From the NCBI GenBank assembly GCA_937920235.1, contig CALGUK010000002.1:1-64000 (forward strand): a stretch of DNA of 64,000 nt. The letters run 5' to 3'. The position numbers and the translations under genes are program-made. Positions 42,354 to 52,259 of the stretch are shown in pieces; the first letter of the stretch is position 1; each line of letters begins with the position of its first letter. Origin of the DNA: an uncultured Clostridia bacterium (GTDB lineage Bacteria; Bacillota; Clostridia; Oscillospirales; Acutalibacteraceae). Under the pieces are notes generated by a model. It saw nothing but the letters and a program-made list of their open reading frames with translations. It ran no database searches and was not told the origin of the DNA.

Positions 42354-44612
42354 TTATTTATCACTCTGTTTTTCTTTTACCTTTTTATGATGTCTGAGCC
42401 TTACAAGGAGAATGACTATGCCGGTTCCGAGAACCGCTGCAACGAGTGCGAAAGAAATTACCACATTAACCGCAGCAGGAATAAAGGGAACGATAATTTC
42501 TGTTTCGGGAAGTTCAAACAACGACGAACCGTCGTTTGTGTCATATGGAATACGTATCACATTGACGGAATAGCCTCCAACATCATATGAAATCGTATTT
42601 TCAGTGACCTCAAGCTCTGACTGAACCGGGGCGACGTGCAGCTCCTCACCGGGCTCGTTACAGGCCGACTTGAAATTCTCCGTCATATACTGTGCGGTAG
42701 GATTGTTGACATTTTTAAAGCCGTCAAGATTTATGTTGATCTTCATCGGTGTTTTTTCGCTGTTGACAAGCTTGACATAAATCACTTTTTCGGCCGTATC
42801 TACAGTGACGGACTCGTAAAGTCCGTTTTCCTCAAGCTCGGACTCGGTAGAAACGTAATTTGTACCGATGTTATTTGCAAACAACATCTGTGCGTAATAA
42901 TCAGGTGTCAGAACAATCTCATCTGACGAGAACCATATAAGACCGGTATCCTTTTGCTGCGCGTTGATTTTTGCAAGAGGAGTTTCGTACGAAATCATTT
43001 CCACAAGGTCGGCATTTTTTTCCATCCGCGTTATAAATGCGCTGTTTTCAACCGCAGACCATATATTATTTTTCGTAAGCGTATCGCCAACGTCCGTATC
43101 AACTGAAAATCTGCTGACAGATACCCGAGAACCGCTCCTCTCATATCCGTCATAACGGTCGAGAAGTTCAAAAAGCTCCCCGCCGTCAACACAGCATTGC
43201 TCGTCAATCACGGCATTTTTATAAAGTGAATTGACTTTTGCACGGATTTCAGCATTATCTGCATCCGAATCCGAAACGCCGGTAATAATCTGTATTTCGG
43301 GATATTTTTCCTGAACAGCCTTATAAATCGCATCGAAATTCCGCCAATATAGCTCACCGTATTCGCCGTTGCCTATCACAATGTACTGAAGTCCGAAGCT
43401 GTCACGGTGACCGTCTTCAATTCGCTTTGCACCCCAGAGAGAAGTTTCGTCACCGTTTGCATATTCAATAAGGTCGTAAATGTTCTGAATATATCCGGCA
43501 AACTCCTCTGTTTCGGGACGCAGAGCAATTTCATCAAGATATTTCTGCCAATCCTCTTCCGTAATCTCCCCGTTATCATATTCGGCACGCTTTTTCGTAT
43601 ATTCATCGGCACGGTCATTCAGTATTCCGCCGTTGATTACGGGAACGGCAAGACAGTCAAGGTCGTCACAAAGAAGCATATATTCATACATACCCATAGA
43701 ATTTGAGTTTACATGAAATACACTCTTGTTTATATGCGTACTGCTCTGTTTTCTTGTTTCAAGAGGACCGACGGTGTTTTTCCAACTGCCGAGCTTTTCA
43801 AGGGAATTTCCATAATCAAGCTCACCTGCCGAAAATCTGATAAACGAGGGCGACAAATCATACAAAATCTGCATAAGGTCACTGCGCAAAGAAGTATATT
43901 GCCACTCGCTGTTACCGAAACCGTAGCTGCTCATGGGAACAAGCGTTACCTGGTCAATGCAGAAGCTTCCCGTTCCCTCAAACGACAACAGCAGAGCTCC
44001 GTCAGCAGAAACATCGGATCTGATTTCAAGTGTTATCGGCATCCATTCACTGCAATGATCAATATTGAACTGGTATTTTTCCTTGTTTCCCTCAGCCTCA
44101 AGAGATGCGGTGATTGTTCCTGTAAAATCAATATTTCTGAAATATGCCGTCATCTGATAAATCTCATTTTTCACAAAACCCATATCTGCCGCAGATGATT
44201 TTTTTGAATTGACCTGATAGGTTTTGTAATTATAGAACTCGGAATATCCCGTGTTTCTGAGCGACCCCGAGCCGTCAACGGTAACGGTGAGATAATTTCC
44301 GTTAATCTCATTCACAGGCTTCTCGGTTTCAAAGGAATAATTCTGTGCGGTAATTTGCCAGGCGGCCGCAAGATCGTCAACATATTCAAAAGAATTGTTG
44401 TTTACAAGATTGGACACGATACCACCGTCAACTGCACCAAACCCGTTTTCGAGTGTAATGCCGTAAAGTTTATCGCTGATTTCATAGGAAATATTATCGG
44501 AAGATATGTCAAGAGAAGGTATAATCTTATCGGTTACACTGCTTCCCGTAAACGAAACAACTGCAACCGCCGTCATAACAACAGCCGTAACAAGCGAGAT
44601 TATCTTTTTCAT
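42354..44612 (-). CDS. Membrane-anchored GH51-like protein lacking both catalytic glutamates
   Basis: 752 aa. Signal peptide (1-25), CBM-like beta domain (about 80-230), GH51 arabinofuranosidase-like barrel (235-600), beta domain, and a C-terminal membrane helix (about 707-737) with a basic tail. GH51 landmarks are clear (LYGITLENGF, AFITRMEKNADLVEMISYETPLA, TPDYYAQMLFANN). The acid/base motif IGNE reads IGNG (N415-G416-E417), and the nucleophile motif SEYA reads SRFS (S500-R501-F502-S503). It should therefore not hydrolyse by the usual mechanism; sugar binding or sensing at the cell surface is more likely. It is divergent from the GH38 gene. Confidence 0.78.
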   Translation of the reverse strand: MKKIISLVTAVVMTAVAVVSFTGSSVTDKIIPSLDISSDNISYEISDKLYGITLENGFGAVDGGIVSNLVNNNSFEYVDDLAAAWQITAQNYSFETEKPVNEINGNYLTVTVDGSGSLRNTGYSEFYNYKTYQVNSKKSSAADMGFVKNEIYQMTAYFRNIDFTGTITASLEAEGNKEKYQFNIDHCSEWMPITLEIRSDVSADGALLLSFEGTGSFCIDQVTLVPMSSYGFGNSEWQYTSLRSDLMQILYDLSPSFIRFSAGELDYGNSLEKLGSWKNTVGPLETRKQSSTHINKSVFHVNSNSMGMYEYMLLCDDLDCLAVPVINGGILNDRADEYTKKRAEYDNGEITEEDWQKYLDEIALRPETEEFAGYIQNIYDLIEYANGDETSLWGAKRIEDGHRDSFGLQYIVIGNGEYGELYWRNFDAIYKAVQEKYPEIQIITGVSDSDADNAEIRAKVNSLYKNAVIDEQCCVDGGELFELLDRYDGYERSGSRVSVSRFSVDTDVGDTLTKNNIWSAVENSAFITRMEKNADLVEMISYETPLAKINAQQKDTGLIWFSSDEIVLTPDYYAQMLFANNIGTNYVSTESELEENGLYESVTVDTAEKVIYVKLVNSEKTPMKININLDGFKNVNNPTAQYMTENFKSACNEPGEELHVAPVQSELEVTENTISYDVGGYSVNVIRIPYDTNDGSSLFELPETEIIVPFIPAAVNVVISFALVAAVLGTGIVILLVRLRHHKKVKEKQSDK

Positions 44613-44647
44613 TTCGCATCACCTTCCTGAATTATATACTATATTAT

Positions 44648-44676
44648 ATTTTAACAATTTTTGTCAGATATGTCGA
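44648..44676 (-). promoter_or_regulatory. Putative promoter of the GH51-like gene
   Basis: Minus-strand TCGACA (44671-44676), 17 bp spacer, TAAAAT (44648-44653). Several alternative AT-rich -10 boxes lie nearby. Confidence 0.4.
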
Positions 44677-44706
44677 GTATTTTTTTCATTTTTTTGCCTC
44701 AGTTTA

Positions 44707-44735
44707 TTGATTTTTTCCGTAACAGAATATATAAT
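44707..44735 (+). promoter_or_regulatory. Promoter of the GH38 operon
   Basis: TTGATT (44707-44712), 17 bp spacer, TATAAT (44730-44735), 32 bp upstream of the GH38 start. Confidence 0.65.
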
Positions 44736-44767
44736 TTTTGTAACAAGGTATATCAAAGGGGATTATT

Positions 44768-47700
44768 ATGAAAAAAAAGAAGGTTTACACCATTGCAAAT
44801 GCCCATCTGGACACAATATGGAGCTGGGACTTTGAAACAACGGTAAGTAAATACATATATAACACTCTCAACGACAATTTCAGCCGTTTTGAAAAATATC
44901 CCGAATACAGATTTAATTTTGAAGGCGCATACAGATACGAGCTTATGAAGGAGTATTATCCTGAAATGTGGGATAAAATGAAGTCTTACATTGCACAGGG
45001 CAAATGGAATGTCTGCGGAAGTGCATTTGAAAACGGTGATGTAAATGTTCCCTCACCCGAGGCACTTTTCAGAAACATTCTTCTCGGTAACGAATATTTT
45101 GACAAAAATTTCGGAAAACGGAGCTGTGATATATTCCTGCCCGACTGCTTCGGCTTCGGCTACGCTTTACCGTCAGTTATGAAGCATGCAAATCTCAAGG
45201 GCTTTACAACACAGAAACTCAGCTGGGGCTCAGCCTACGGCATACCCTTTGATATCGGCAAATGGTACGGAGTTGACGGAAATTTCGTATACGGCTGTAC
45301 CAACCCCGGACCGTATGATAAGACCTTGACACAGGTAAGAGAAAACGAGTTCGTTGAAAAAAAACTGAAGGAAAACGAGAGGTATTCATTGCCTCTGACC
45401 GCTGTTTTCCACGGTGTTGGTGACCGCGGCGGTGCGCCAAAGGAACCGTCGGTGAAAACCGTCTGCAACGAAATTGCCCTCAACGGTGAAAGCGATACAG
45501 AGGTATTATCTGCCCCTGCCGATAAGATATTCCGTGACATTGACTCAATTGCGGACGAAATAAAGCAGAAGCTCCCCGTATGGAACAACGAGCTTGTTAT
45601 GACAAATCACGCTGTCGGCGGATATACCTCCCGTGCTATAGGAAAGCGTTGGAACAGACGCAATGAGGAGCTTGCCGATATGGCGGAGCGTGCCTGTGTT
45701 ACCGCAACAGCAATGAACGGATACGAATATCCGGCTGAAACACTCACAAGAGCCTGGAAACGTGTTATCGCGCACCAGTTCCACGACGATCTCCCCGGAA
45801 CCTCGGTGCAGCGTGCATACCGCAGAAGCTGGAATGATTACGCAATGTCGCTCAATCAGTTTGAAAGCGAATACGAGGGTGCGGTAAAGAGCGTTTCCTC
45901 ACTTCTTGATACCTCCTTTGTAAAAGGAGTTGCGATTGTGGTCAACAATCCGATGGAATATGAGCGAACAGATGTTGTCACAATCAGAGTACCTGCAAGC
46001 CGTCTCAACAGAAATGCTGCGGTTTTTGATGCCGACGGAAAAGAATATGCGGCACAGATAAAGGAAGTCAAAAACGGTTTCGCCACCCTGCTCGCCTGCG
46101 TTACCGTTCCTGCAATGGGATATAAGGTTTTTGATGTACGCAACAGAAAATGCGGTGTTAAATCAAAGCTTTATGCCTCTGTTGTGATGCTCGAAAATGA
46201 AAAATACAGAGTCGGCTTCAACAGTAACGGAGACATCTCCTCCGTATTTGACAAGGAACTGAAAAAAGAGATACTCGAAAAGCCCGTTGTGACCGGAATA
46301 TTCGATTATAACGGCAGTAAGCATTGGCCTGCCTGGGAGCTGAATTTTGACGAGGTCAACCGTGAGCCTCAGAATACGGCAAAAATCAAATCGGTAAGAG
46401 TTATTGAAAACGGTCCTTGCCGGGTTGCACTTGAAACGGTGAAAGTCTTCGGTGAAAGCACATTCACCTCCGTGGTGGCTCTCAGTCGCGGCGGAAAAGT
46501 TGTTGAGATTTACACCGAGGCGGAATGGAGAAGCAAGCGTCATCTCGCAAAGGAAATTTTCTCCTTCACAGCGAAAAGCCCCGTAGCCACCTACGATCTC
46601 GGTCTCGGAGCAATAAAGCGCGGCAATATGAACGAAAAGCTGTTTGAAGTGCCTGCACAGAAATGGGCGGATATCAGCGATAAGAATGAGGACTTCGGTG
46701 TTTCGGTTATAAGTGAATGTAAATACGGCTGGGATAAATTTGATGACAACACACTGCGTCTTACGCTTATGCACACACCGTTAAAGAACTACCGCGTTGA
46801 CAGTATGCAATCAATGATGGACCTGGGTCTTAACAGATATTCATACGCAATCTTTTCACACAGCGGCGATGTTGGTCACCCGACACAATGTGCCGCAAGG
46901 AATTTCGTTATGCCGATGGCTTCCTTCACCGTATCGGAGCACGGCGGCAGCAATTCGGAATTATCCTTCGGCTCTCTTTCGGGGAATGCAATTCTCAGGG
47001 CAGTGAAAAAGGCGGAAAACAGTGATGAAATAGTTGTCCGTATCGGTGAAAGCGAGAAAAAGTCTCAAAAAAATGTTACGCTGACGCTGAACATCCCCAT
47101 TGAAGCTGCAAGAGAAATTTATGCCTCCGAAGAGCATATTTCCGATTTTGACCTTACCGACGGCAAGCTGGTTTTTGATCTGAAGCCCTATGAAATCAGA
47201 TCATTTGCTCTCAGACTTGAAAAAGTTACGGGAAAGGCTCTGACATCGGAAGTTGATATCGTAAAGAACATAGATGCTTTTTCCTCAAACGGCAATCCCT
47301 CCGGAGAAATTCCTGTTATCAACAAGACCATTCCCGAGGAAATCACTCCCGACAGACTTATTTCAAACGGCATTCCGTTTAAGCTTTCGGGTAACGCCAT
47401 GCTTTGCGGCGGACAGAGTCTCACATTGCCCACGGGAACGAAAAGAGTGCATATTCTTATGGCATCTCTCAACGGTGACAAGGCTATAAAAATTAACGAT
47501 TACGCATATAAGGTAAACGATATCTGCGGATATTATGCCGGTTGGGATCTCTATGATTTTAAAGAGGTTGCCTTTACAAAGCCGGGTAAATTGGGTTATG
47601 AATTCACCCATTCTCACACCGAAAACGGCGATGCGATATGTGAACAGTTGTTTTTCTGGCACATAACCGTCCCGGTCAGCGAAACGGGAACAGTGAGTTT

Positions 47701-47923
47701 TCCCGTTGACCGTGATATTATTGTTCTCTCGGTAACCGCTGACTATGACGGCACGGAATGCTCACTCTGCTGTGAGCTCTTTGACAAAATTGAAGGCCGC
47801 AGATTTGATTACAGAGAAAGCATTGCGGAAAGACTGATTTATTTAAACGGTAAAAATTCCTATCTGCTCAACGATAAGGGCGGAGCAATCCGCCACAGAA
47901 ACAAGGGAAGGAGAAAATCATAA
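44768..47923 (+). CDS. Glycoside hydrolase family 38 alpha-mannosidase
   Basis: 1051 aa. The N-terminal catalytic domain has NAHLDTIW (zinc ligands H13 and D15) and FLPDCFGFGYALP (nucleophile D126). The zinc His lies later in AHQFHDDLPGTS (His/Asp pair), a classic GH38 site. A middle three-helix bundle and C-terminal beta domains follow, and the length is normal for the family. It trims alpha-linked mannose from N-glycan-like or mannan fragments. No signal peptide, so it is cytosolic. It is coupled by one base to a GPH transporter, the probable importer of its substrate. Confidence 0.94.
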   Translation: MKKKKVYTIANAHLDTIWSWDFETTVSKYIYNTLNDNFSRFEKYPEYRFNFEGAYRYELMKEYYPEMWDKMKSYIAQGKWNVCGSAFENGDVNVPSPEALFRNILLGNEYFDKNFGKRSCDIFLPDCFGFGYALPSVMKHANLKGFTTQKLSWGSAYGIPFDIGKWYGVDGNFVYGCTNPGPYDKTLTQVRENEFVEKKLKENERYSLPLTAVFHGVGDRGGAPKEPSVKTVCNEIALNGESDTEVLSAPADKIFRDIDSIADEIKQKLPVWNNELVMTNHAVGGYTSRAIGKRWNRRNEELADMAERACVTATAMNGYEYPAETLTRAWKRVIAHQFHDDLPGTSVQRAYRRSWNDYAMSLNQFESEYEGAVKSVSSLLDTSFVKGVAIVVNNPMEYERTDVVTIRVPASRLNRNAAVFDADGKEYAAQIKEVKNGFATLLACVTVPAMGYKVFDVRNRKCGVKSKLYASVVMLENEKYRVGFNSNGDISSVFDKELKKEILEKPVVTGIFDYNGSKHWPAWELNFDEVNREPQNTAKIKSVRVIENGPCRVALETVKVFGESTFTSVVALSRGGKVVEIYTEAEWRSKRHLAKEIFSFTAKSPVATYDLGLGAIKRGNMNEKLFEVPAQKWADISDKNEDFGVSVISECKYGWDKFDDNTLRLTLMHTPLKNYRVDSMQSMMDLGLNRYSYAIFSHSGDVGHPTQCAARNFVMPMASFTVSEHGGSNSELSFGSLSGNAILRAVKKAENSDEIVVRIGESEKKSQKNVTLTLNIPIEAAREIYASEEHISDFDLTDGKLVFDLKPYEIRSFALRLEKVTGKALTSEVDIVKNIDAFSSNGNPSGEIPVINKTIPEEITPDRLISNGIPFKLSGNAMLCGGQSLTLPTGTKRVHILMASLNGDKAIKINDYAYKVNDICGYYAGWDLYDFKEVAFTKPGKLGYEFTHSHTENGDAICEQLFFWHITVPVSETGTVSFPVDRDIIVLSVTADYDGTECSLCCELFDKIEGRRFDYRESIAERLIYLNGKNSYLLNDKGGAIRHRNKGRRKS

Positions 47924-49389
47924 TGGCTGAAAACAAAGAAGACATCCGTTATGTAGGCGTAAAAGAAACCGTAGCTTACGGCATTGCAAACGCAGGTCAA
48001 TGCTTCGGTTACAACATTATTGCAGGCAGTTATCTTTCACTTTTCTTCGTAAAGGTTTTTGGTATTCCGTCAGAAATAGTCGGAACAATGATGCTCATTC
48101 TCGGGCTGTGGGATACCGTTAACGATCCTCTTATGGGTTCGCTAATTGACAGAACGAGAACGCGCTACGGCAAGCTTCGTCCGTTCCTTTTTATCGTTCC
48201 GATACCCTTGGGTCTCGCGACGATTATGCTTTTTGCAGGACCTGAAATTCTCGGCAACAACGCAGAGCTCACCGCTAAGGTTATATATATGTTCATCACA
48301 TACTTTATCTGGGAGCTTTTCTACACGCTCGGCGACGTGCCGTTCTGGGGATTGAGTGCCGCAATCAGCCCGTCTCCCTCTGACCGCACAAGAGTAATTT
48401 CTGCAGCCCGTTTTGTTTCGGGTCTGCTCGGCGGTATTTCCACACCGATTCTCACCGTGCTTATGGATTTGAGTAACAACGGTGTTATTCCCCTTTCACT
48501 GTCACAGGTATTTCTGCTTATGGCCGTGATTTCGGGCACATTCGGTATGGCTCTTTTCTCGCTTTCAGGCATCTGTACTAAAGAAAGAGTTGTGCAGACC
48601 GTCAAAGAACCGAGTGTTCTTGACGGATTTAAGGCTCTTATCAGAAACAAGCCTCTGCTCCTCATTGTTATCGGCAATGTGTTGGCGGCAGTAAGCGGTC
48701 TCGGCGGCTTCTTCCAGGCATATTACTATTCGGAAGTAGTTCAAATGAATTCACTTACGATTATCATTTCACTTCCGGGCACTATTTTAGGCTTTGTGAC
48801 ATATCTGCTCATTCCGAAAATCAAAAAGCGTTTTGACAACAGACAGATAATCTTCCTTAACGGATTTGTAAGACTCATTATGGGAACTCTCGTATTCCTT
48901 ATCGGTATGAAATGCTTCACAAATCTCTGGGTTGTTGTTCCGCTTCTGATGGTACAGAATCTTCTTTTCAGCTTTTTCAACACAATCAATATGGTTATTC
49001 CGACAGAAATGATCGGCGACACAATTGACTATATGGAATGGAAAACGGGAGAGAGAAACGAAGGCGTTTCGTTCTCTGTTCTCACCTTTGTAGGTAAGCT
49101 CACAGGCTCGCTCTCAGGTGCGCTGGGCGGTTGGTTGCTCCCCGTTATCGGTCTTACCTTTGTGCCGATAAGCGCAACCGAAACGATGACAGTAAAGGCA
49201 TATCCGCAAACAGATTTCTATATCTGGGCAATGTTCACTCTTGCCCCCGCCGTACTCGGTCTTCTCCAGCTTATTCCGTATATCTGGTATGACCTTACGG
49301 GCGACAAGCTCAAAACGGTGCGTAATGAAATGGCTGAACGCAGAGCAAAGCTTTCAGCAGAAGTTTCGGGAGGTGCAGGCAATGAATAA
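47923..49389 (+). CDS. GPH-type MFS sugar transporter
   Basis: 488 aa, 12 helices. The GPH signature is seen as WDTVNDPLMGSLIDRTRTRYGKLRP after helix 2 (the melibiose-carrier-type D-x-x-x-D...G-x-x-RP motif), and the helix 10 region has GDTIDYMEWKTGERNEG, a strongly conserved GPH segment. Being fused in expression to the GH38 gene (start and stop share one base), it probably imports mannosides. It overlaps the next gene by 8 bp. Confidence 0.88.
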   Translation: MAENKEDIRYVGVKETVAYGIANAGQCFGYNIIAGSYLSLFFVKVFGIPSEIVGTMMLILGLWDTVNDPLMGSLIDRTRTRYGKLRPFLFIVPIPLGLATIMLFAGPEILGNNAELTAKVIYMFITYFIWELFYTLGDVPFWGLSAAISPSPSDRTRVISAARFVSGLLGGISTPILTVLMDLSNNGVIPLSLSQVFLLMAVISGTFGMALFSLSGICTKERVVQTVKEPSVLDGFKALIRNKPLLLIVIGNVLAAVSGLGGFFQAYYYSEVVQMNSLTIIISLPGTILGFVTYLLIPKIKKRFDNRQIIFLNGFVRLIMGTLVFLIGMKCFTNLWVVVPLLMVQNLLFSFFNTINMVIPTEMIGDTIDYMEWKTGERNEGVSFSVLTFVGKLTGSLSGALGGWLLPVIGLTFVPISATETMTVKAYPQTDFYIWAMFTLAPAVLGLLQLIPYIWYDLTGDKLKTVRNEMAERRAKLSAEVSGGAGNE

Positions 49390-49993
49390 CAGATGTCCTA
49401 AATGCAACGAAAAGCTCTCGCCCCTTTATATGAAGCAGAGCTGTCCGAAATGCAACACCAATCTCGTATATTATGACCTTGACAACAGACTGCAGGCGGA
49501 CCACGAAAAAGCAATGAAGGAGCAGGAAGCGGTTGACAGAGTGCTTAATAACATGAAATCCTCTGCCTTCGGCGGTGGATTACAGATAGTGAGATTTGTC
49601 CTGATGTTTTCGCCGCTTTTGTGTATGTGTCTGCCGATGTTCAGAGCCGATAACGGTGACGGTATTACACTCATAAACGTAATTATCGGAATTATAAAAG
49701 GTAATCTTGACTTTTCCGCACCGTCACGGCTGTTCCCGTTTATTACAATGGTCTGCATCATACTCTTCTCATTATCTGAGATTATTGCTTCACTTTTTTC
49801 AAACGGCAAAAAGGCAATAGGAAAAATTCGCATATTTGCCATAATAAACCGACTTGTATTTGTCGTCTGTATCATCTTATCCTGTGTTAACGGTGCATCA
49901 ATATCATCGGGCTGTTTTGCAGTAGTTATAGTTTATATGATAACAGCTTTGTTACATAATGCCGTTGATAAAAAGCTCAATTCAGAAGAATAA
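49382..49993 (+). CDS. Zinc-ribbon plus four-helix membrane protein
   Basis: 203 aa. The N-terminus has two Cys pairs, CPKCNEKL and CPKCNTNL, forming a zinc ribbon (residues 4-22). A short charged helix follows, then four membrane helices (about 60-80, 110-130, 140-165, 170-190). The ATG at 49382, behind GGGAGGTG, is preferred over a frame opening inside the transporter gene. It is the last gene of the GH38 operon. I know no function for this architecture. Confidence 0.72.
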   Translation: MNNRCPKCNEKLSPLYMKQSCPKCNTNLVYYDLDNRLQADHEKAMKEQEAVDRVLNNMKSSAFGGGLQIVRFVLMFSPLLCMCLPMFRADNGDGITLINVIIGIIKGNLDFSAPSRLFPFITMVCIILFSLSEIIASLFSNGKKAIGKIRIFAIINRLVFVVCIILSCVNGASISSGCFAVVIVYMITALLHNAVDKKLNSEE

Positions 49994-50025
49994 TGTTTAA
50001 AAAATGTGATTTTTTAAATTTTGTG

Positions 50026-50053
50026 TTGCATTTTTATAACATTGTGGTAAAAT
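50026..50053 (+). promoter_or_regulatory. Promoter of nagB
   Basis: TTGCAT (50026-50031), 16 bp spacer, TAAAAT (50048-50053), 31 bp before the start codon. Confidence 0.5.
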
Positions 50054-50084
50054 AAAACTCATTCCGGATTAAGAGGTGTAAAAA

Positions 50085-50804
50085 ATGATTATTCATATTT
50101 TTGAAAATGCGGAACAGATCGGTGCGGCAGTTGCCAATATGATTTGTGACCAGGTGGCAGAAAAGCCCGATTCTGTTTTGGGCTTTGCAACGGGTGCTTC
50201 GCCTGTTCCTACATACAACAACCTTATAAAAGCATACAAAAGCGGCAGAGTAAGCTTCAAGGATATCACAACCTTTAATCTTGATGAATACTGTGATCTG
50301 CCGAAAACTGACAAAAACAGCTATTATACCTTTATGCATGAAAATCTTTTTGATCACATTGACGTCAAAGAGGAAAATGTAAACTTCCTTAACGGAAATG
50401 CAGAGGATACCGACGCGGAGTGTCTGAGATATGACGACCTTATCACCGATAAGAAGATTGACATTCAGCTTTTGGGTGTCGGCAGAAACGGACATATTGG
50501 TTTTAATGAGCCCTCAAACAAATTCACAAAGGGTACGTTCAAGGTAAGACTCACACAGAGCACGATTGATGCCAACTCTGTTTATTTTGATGAGGATGCA
50601 ATGCCTCATTACGCACTCACAATGGGAACTGTTTCGATTATGAAGTCAAAGCGTATAATTCTTATTGCAACGGGCAGAGGAAAATCAGATGCTATCTGGG
50701 GACTTGTTAACGGCGACATTACTCCCGCCTGCCCCGCTTCGGTTTTACAGCTTCACCCCGATGTTCATATTTTCATCGACAAAGCTGCTTCTTCAAGATT
50801 ATAA
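50085..50804 (+). CDS. nagB: Glucosamine-6-phosphate deaminase
   Basis: 239 aa. Converts GlcN-6-P to fructose-6-P plus ammonia. FATGASPVPTY is the phosphate loop, TFNLDEYCDL carries the catalytic Asp (about residue 67), and GVGRNGHIGFNEP the catalytic His (about 137); ASVLQLHPDVHIFID closes the family pattern. No C-terminal allosteric extension like that of E. coli, so it is the short Firmicute form. Single gene with its own promoter and terminator. It would complete amino-sugar and sialic acid use together with nanA and the epimerase at the end of the window. Confidence 0.94.
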   Translation: MIIHIFENAEQIGAAVANMICDQVAEKPDSVLGFATGASPVPTYNNLIKAYKSGRVSFKDITTFNLDEYCDLPKTDKNSYYTFMHENLFDHIDVKEENVNFLNGNAEDTDAECLRYDDLITDKKIDIQLLGVGRNGHIGFNEPSNKFTKGTFKVRLTQSTIDANSVYFDEDAMPHYALTMGTVSIMKSKRIILIATGRGKSDAIWGLVNGDITPACPASVLQLHPDVHIFIDKAASSRL

Positions 50805-50815
50805 GAAAACACAAA

Positions 50816-50857
50816 AAGAGGTAATACGGAAAAAATCCGCATTACCTCTTAATTTTT
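50816..50857. terminator. Bidirectional terminator between nagB and the MFS gene
   Basis: AAGAGGTAATACGG pairs with CCGCATTACCTCTT (one mismatch), A-rich on one side and T-rich on the other, serving the two converging genes. Confidence 0.85.
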
Positions 50858-50871
50858 ATCCGATTTTAAGA

Positions 50872-52248
50872 TCAGTCCGCCTTTTTAAAGACCTTTTTCT
50901 TGATAAGCACTGCTATCGGAATGAGTGCTGCCACGGATACGATTGCTGCATAAAGGAACATTGATGCAGACGGAACAATCGTTTCAACACCGTATTCATT
51001 CATATATGTAATATTGGAATTACGGCAAGCAATATCACCGAGCCAAGGTCCGATTACCATGGGAAGAAGAACCACAAATATCATTCTGATTCCCTGGAAA
51101 CGACCTGCCATGCCCTCAGGAATGAAGTCACGGATTGATGCGTTGAGCTGAATTGCAAGAACTACATATCCGATAAGCGTAGGTCCTATTCCGAGAAGCA
51201 TAACAGGGAGCTTTGTACCCAGAGAGAGTACGAGAAGTCCCACTACAAGACAGATAATTCCCGGAACAAAGGCAAGGGCCTTGTTCTTATCCGCAACTTT
51301 CATAAGGATGATGATTCCGGCAAGAGCAACCGCAACGGCAATAACTGCCGAAACGATAACTGCAGGTGAGAGAATGTCGGGATTCACGGGAAGAACAACG
51401 TACTGCAGATAAACGAAAAGATAAGGGAAGAATATCTGGATTGCGATGTTATAAAGACCTACTGCAGCAAGAACGAGATAAAGAACGGAATTCTTTTTGA
51501 TTACTGAAGGACGGAAGCCGTAGAAAAGGTCTGCCCAGTAATTTGAATTTGCCGTTTCGGGAACTTCCTTATGCTCGGGTTCTTTGATGAGGAAAAGTCC
51601 TATGATACCGCAAACTATAACGACTGCACCGAGTCCCATAAAGAACACGCTGTATGGGATTGTTCCTGCCTGTGCCAATGAGCCGATACCCATAACAATT
51701 CCCATTGCAAGAACACCGTTTACGGTGAATGAAAATTCAACCTTAGGTCTTGTCTCGGTTGTGGTAACATCAGTTACCCAGGCGTTGAATGCGGAGTCAT
51801 TACTTGTTGAGCCCATAAAGGTCATAAGCATATCCATAAAGATTACTGCCCATACCGTTGTGGTGAGAATTTTAACGTCATCAGAGAGATTGAAGATAGC
51901 TGCAACATTATCTCTGGTGATAAATCCGAACAAGCCCGTTACAATACCCCAGGCAATGTAACCGAATGAGATGAAATATTTTCTGTTTTTGAGACGGTCG
52001 CTGAGTGTACCCATAAGGAAGGTGGTTACAACAGCGGTTATAGCTGAAAGTGCAACCATTCGGCTGATAGCCGTTGTGGGAGCCATTGTTCCTGCCATAG
52101 CCTCGGCTGATGCGCCTGCATAAACCGAATTATAGAGGAATGTGTTGAAATACATATTCTCAACATTCCAGGCAATTGCGCCCATAAGGTTAAACAGCAA
52201 AATGTTGAACCACAGTCCGCGACCGAGTTTGTTTTTACCATTGCTCAT
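50872..52248 (-). CDS. MFS transporter (SLC45/GPH-like, probable alpha-glucoside importer)
   Basis: 458 aa, 12 helices. After helix 2 the loop reads MGTLSDRLKNRKYFISFG, a relaxed MFS motif. A cytosolic middle loop has LIKEPEHKEVPE. It lies 11 bp downstream of the GH13 alpha-glucosidase and is cotranscribed, so maltose/isomaltose-type sugars are the likely cargo. Substrate from context only. Confidence 0.8.
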   Translation of the reverse strand: MSNGKNKLGRGLWFNILLFNLMGAIAWNVENMYFNTFLYNSVYAGASAEAMAGTMAPTTAISRMVALSAITAVVTTFLMGTLSDRLKNRKYFISFGYIAWGIVTGLFGFITRDNVAAIFNLSDDVKILTTTVWAVIFMDMLMTFMGSTSNDSAFNAWVTDVTTTETRPKVEFSFTVNGVLAMGIVMGIGSLAQAGTIPYSVFFMGLGAVVIVCGIIGLFLIKEPEHKEVPETANSNYWADLFYGFRPSVIKKNSVLYLVLAAVGLYNIAIQIFFPYLFVYLQYVVLPVNPDILSPAVIVSAVIAVAVALAGIIILMKVADKNKALAFVPGIICLVVGLLVLSLGTKLPVMLLGIGPTLIGYVVLAIQLNASIRDFIPEGMAGRFQGIRMIFVVLLPMVIGPWLGDIACRNSNITYMNEYGVETIVPSASMFLYAAIVSVAALIPIAVLIKKKVFKKAD

Positions 52249-52259
52249 TTCTATACCTC

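Noticed and set aside
46163..46774. Minus-strand frame of 203 codons inside the GH38 gene
   Set aside because: Antisense to conserved GH38 sequence with no expression signals.
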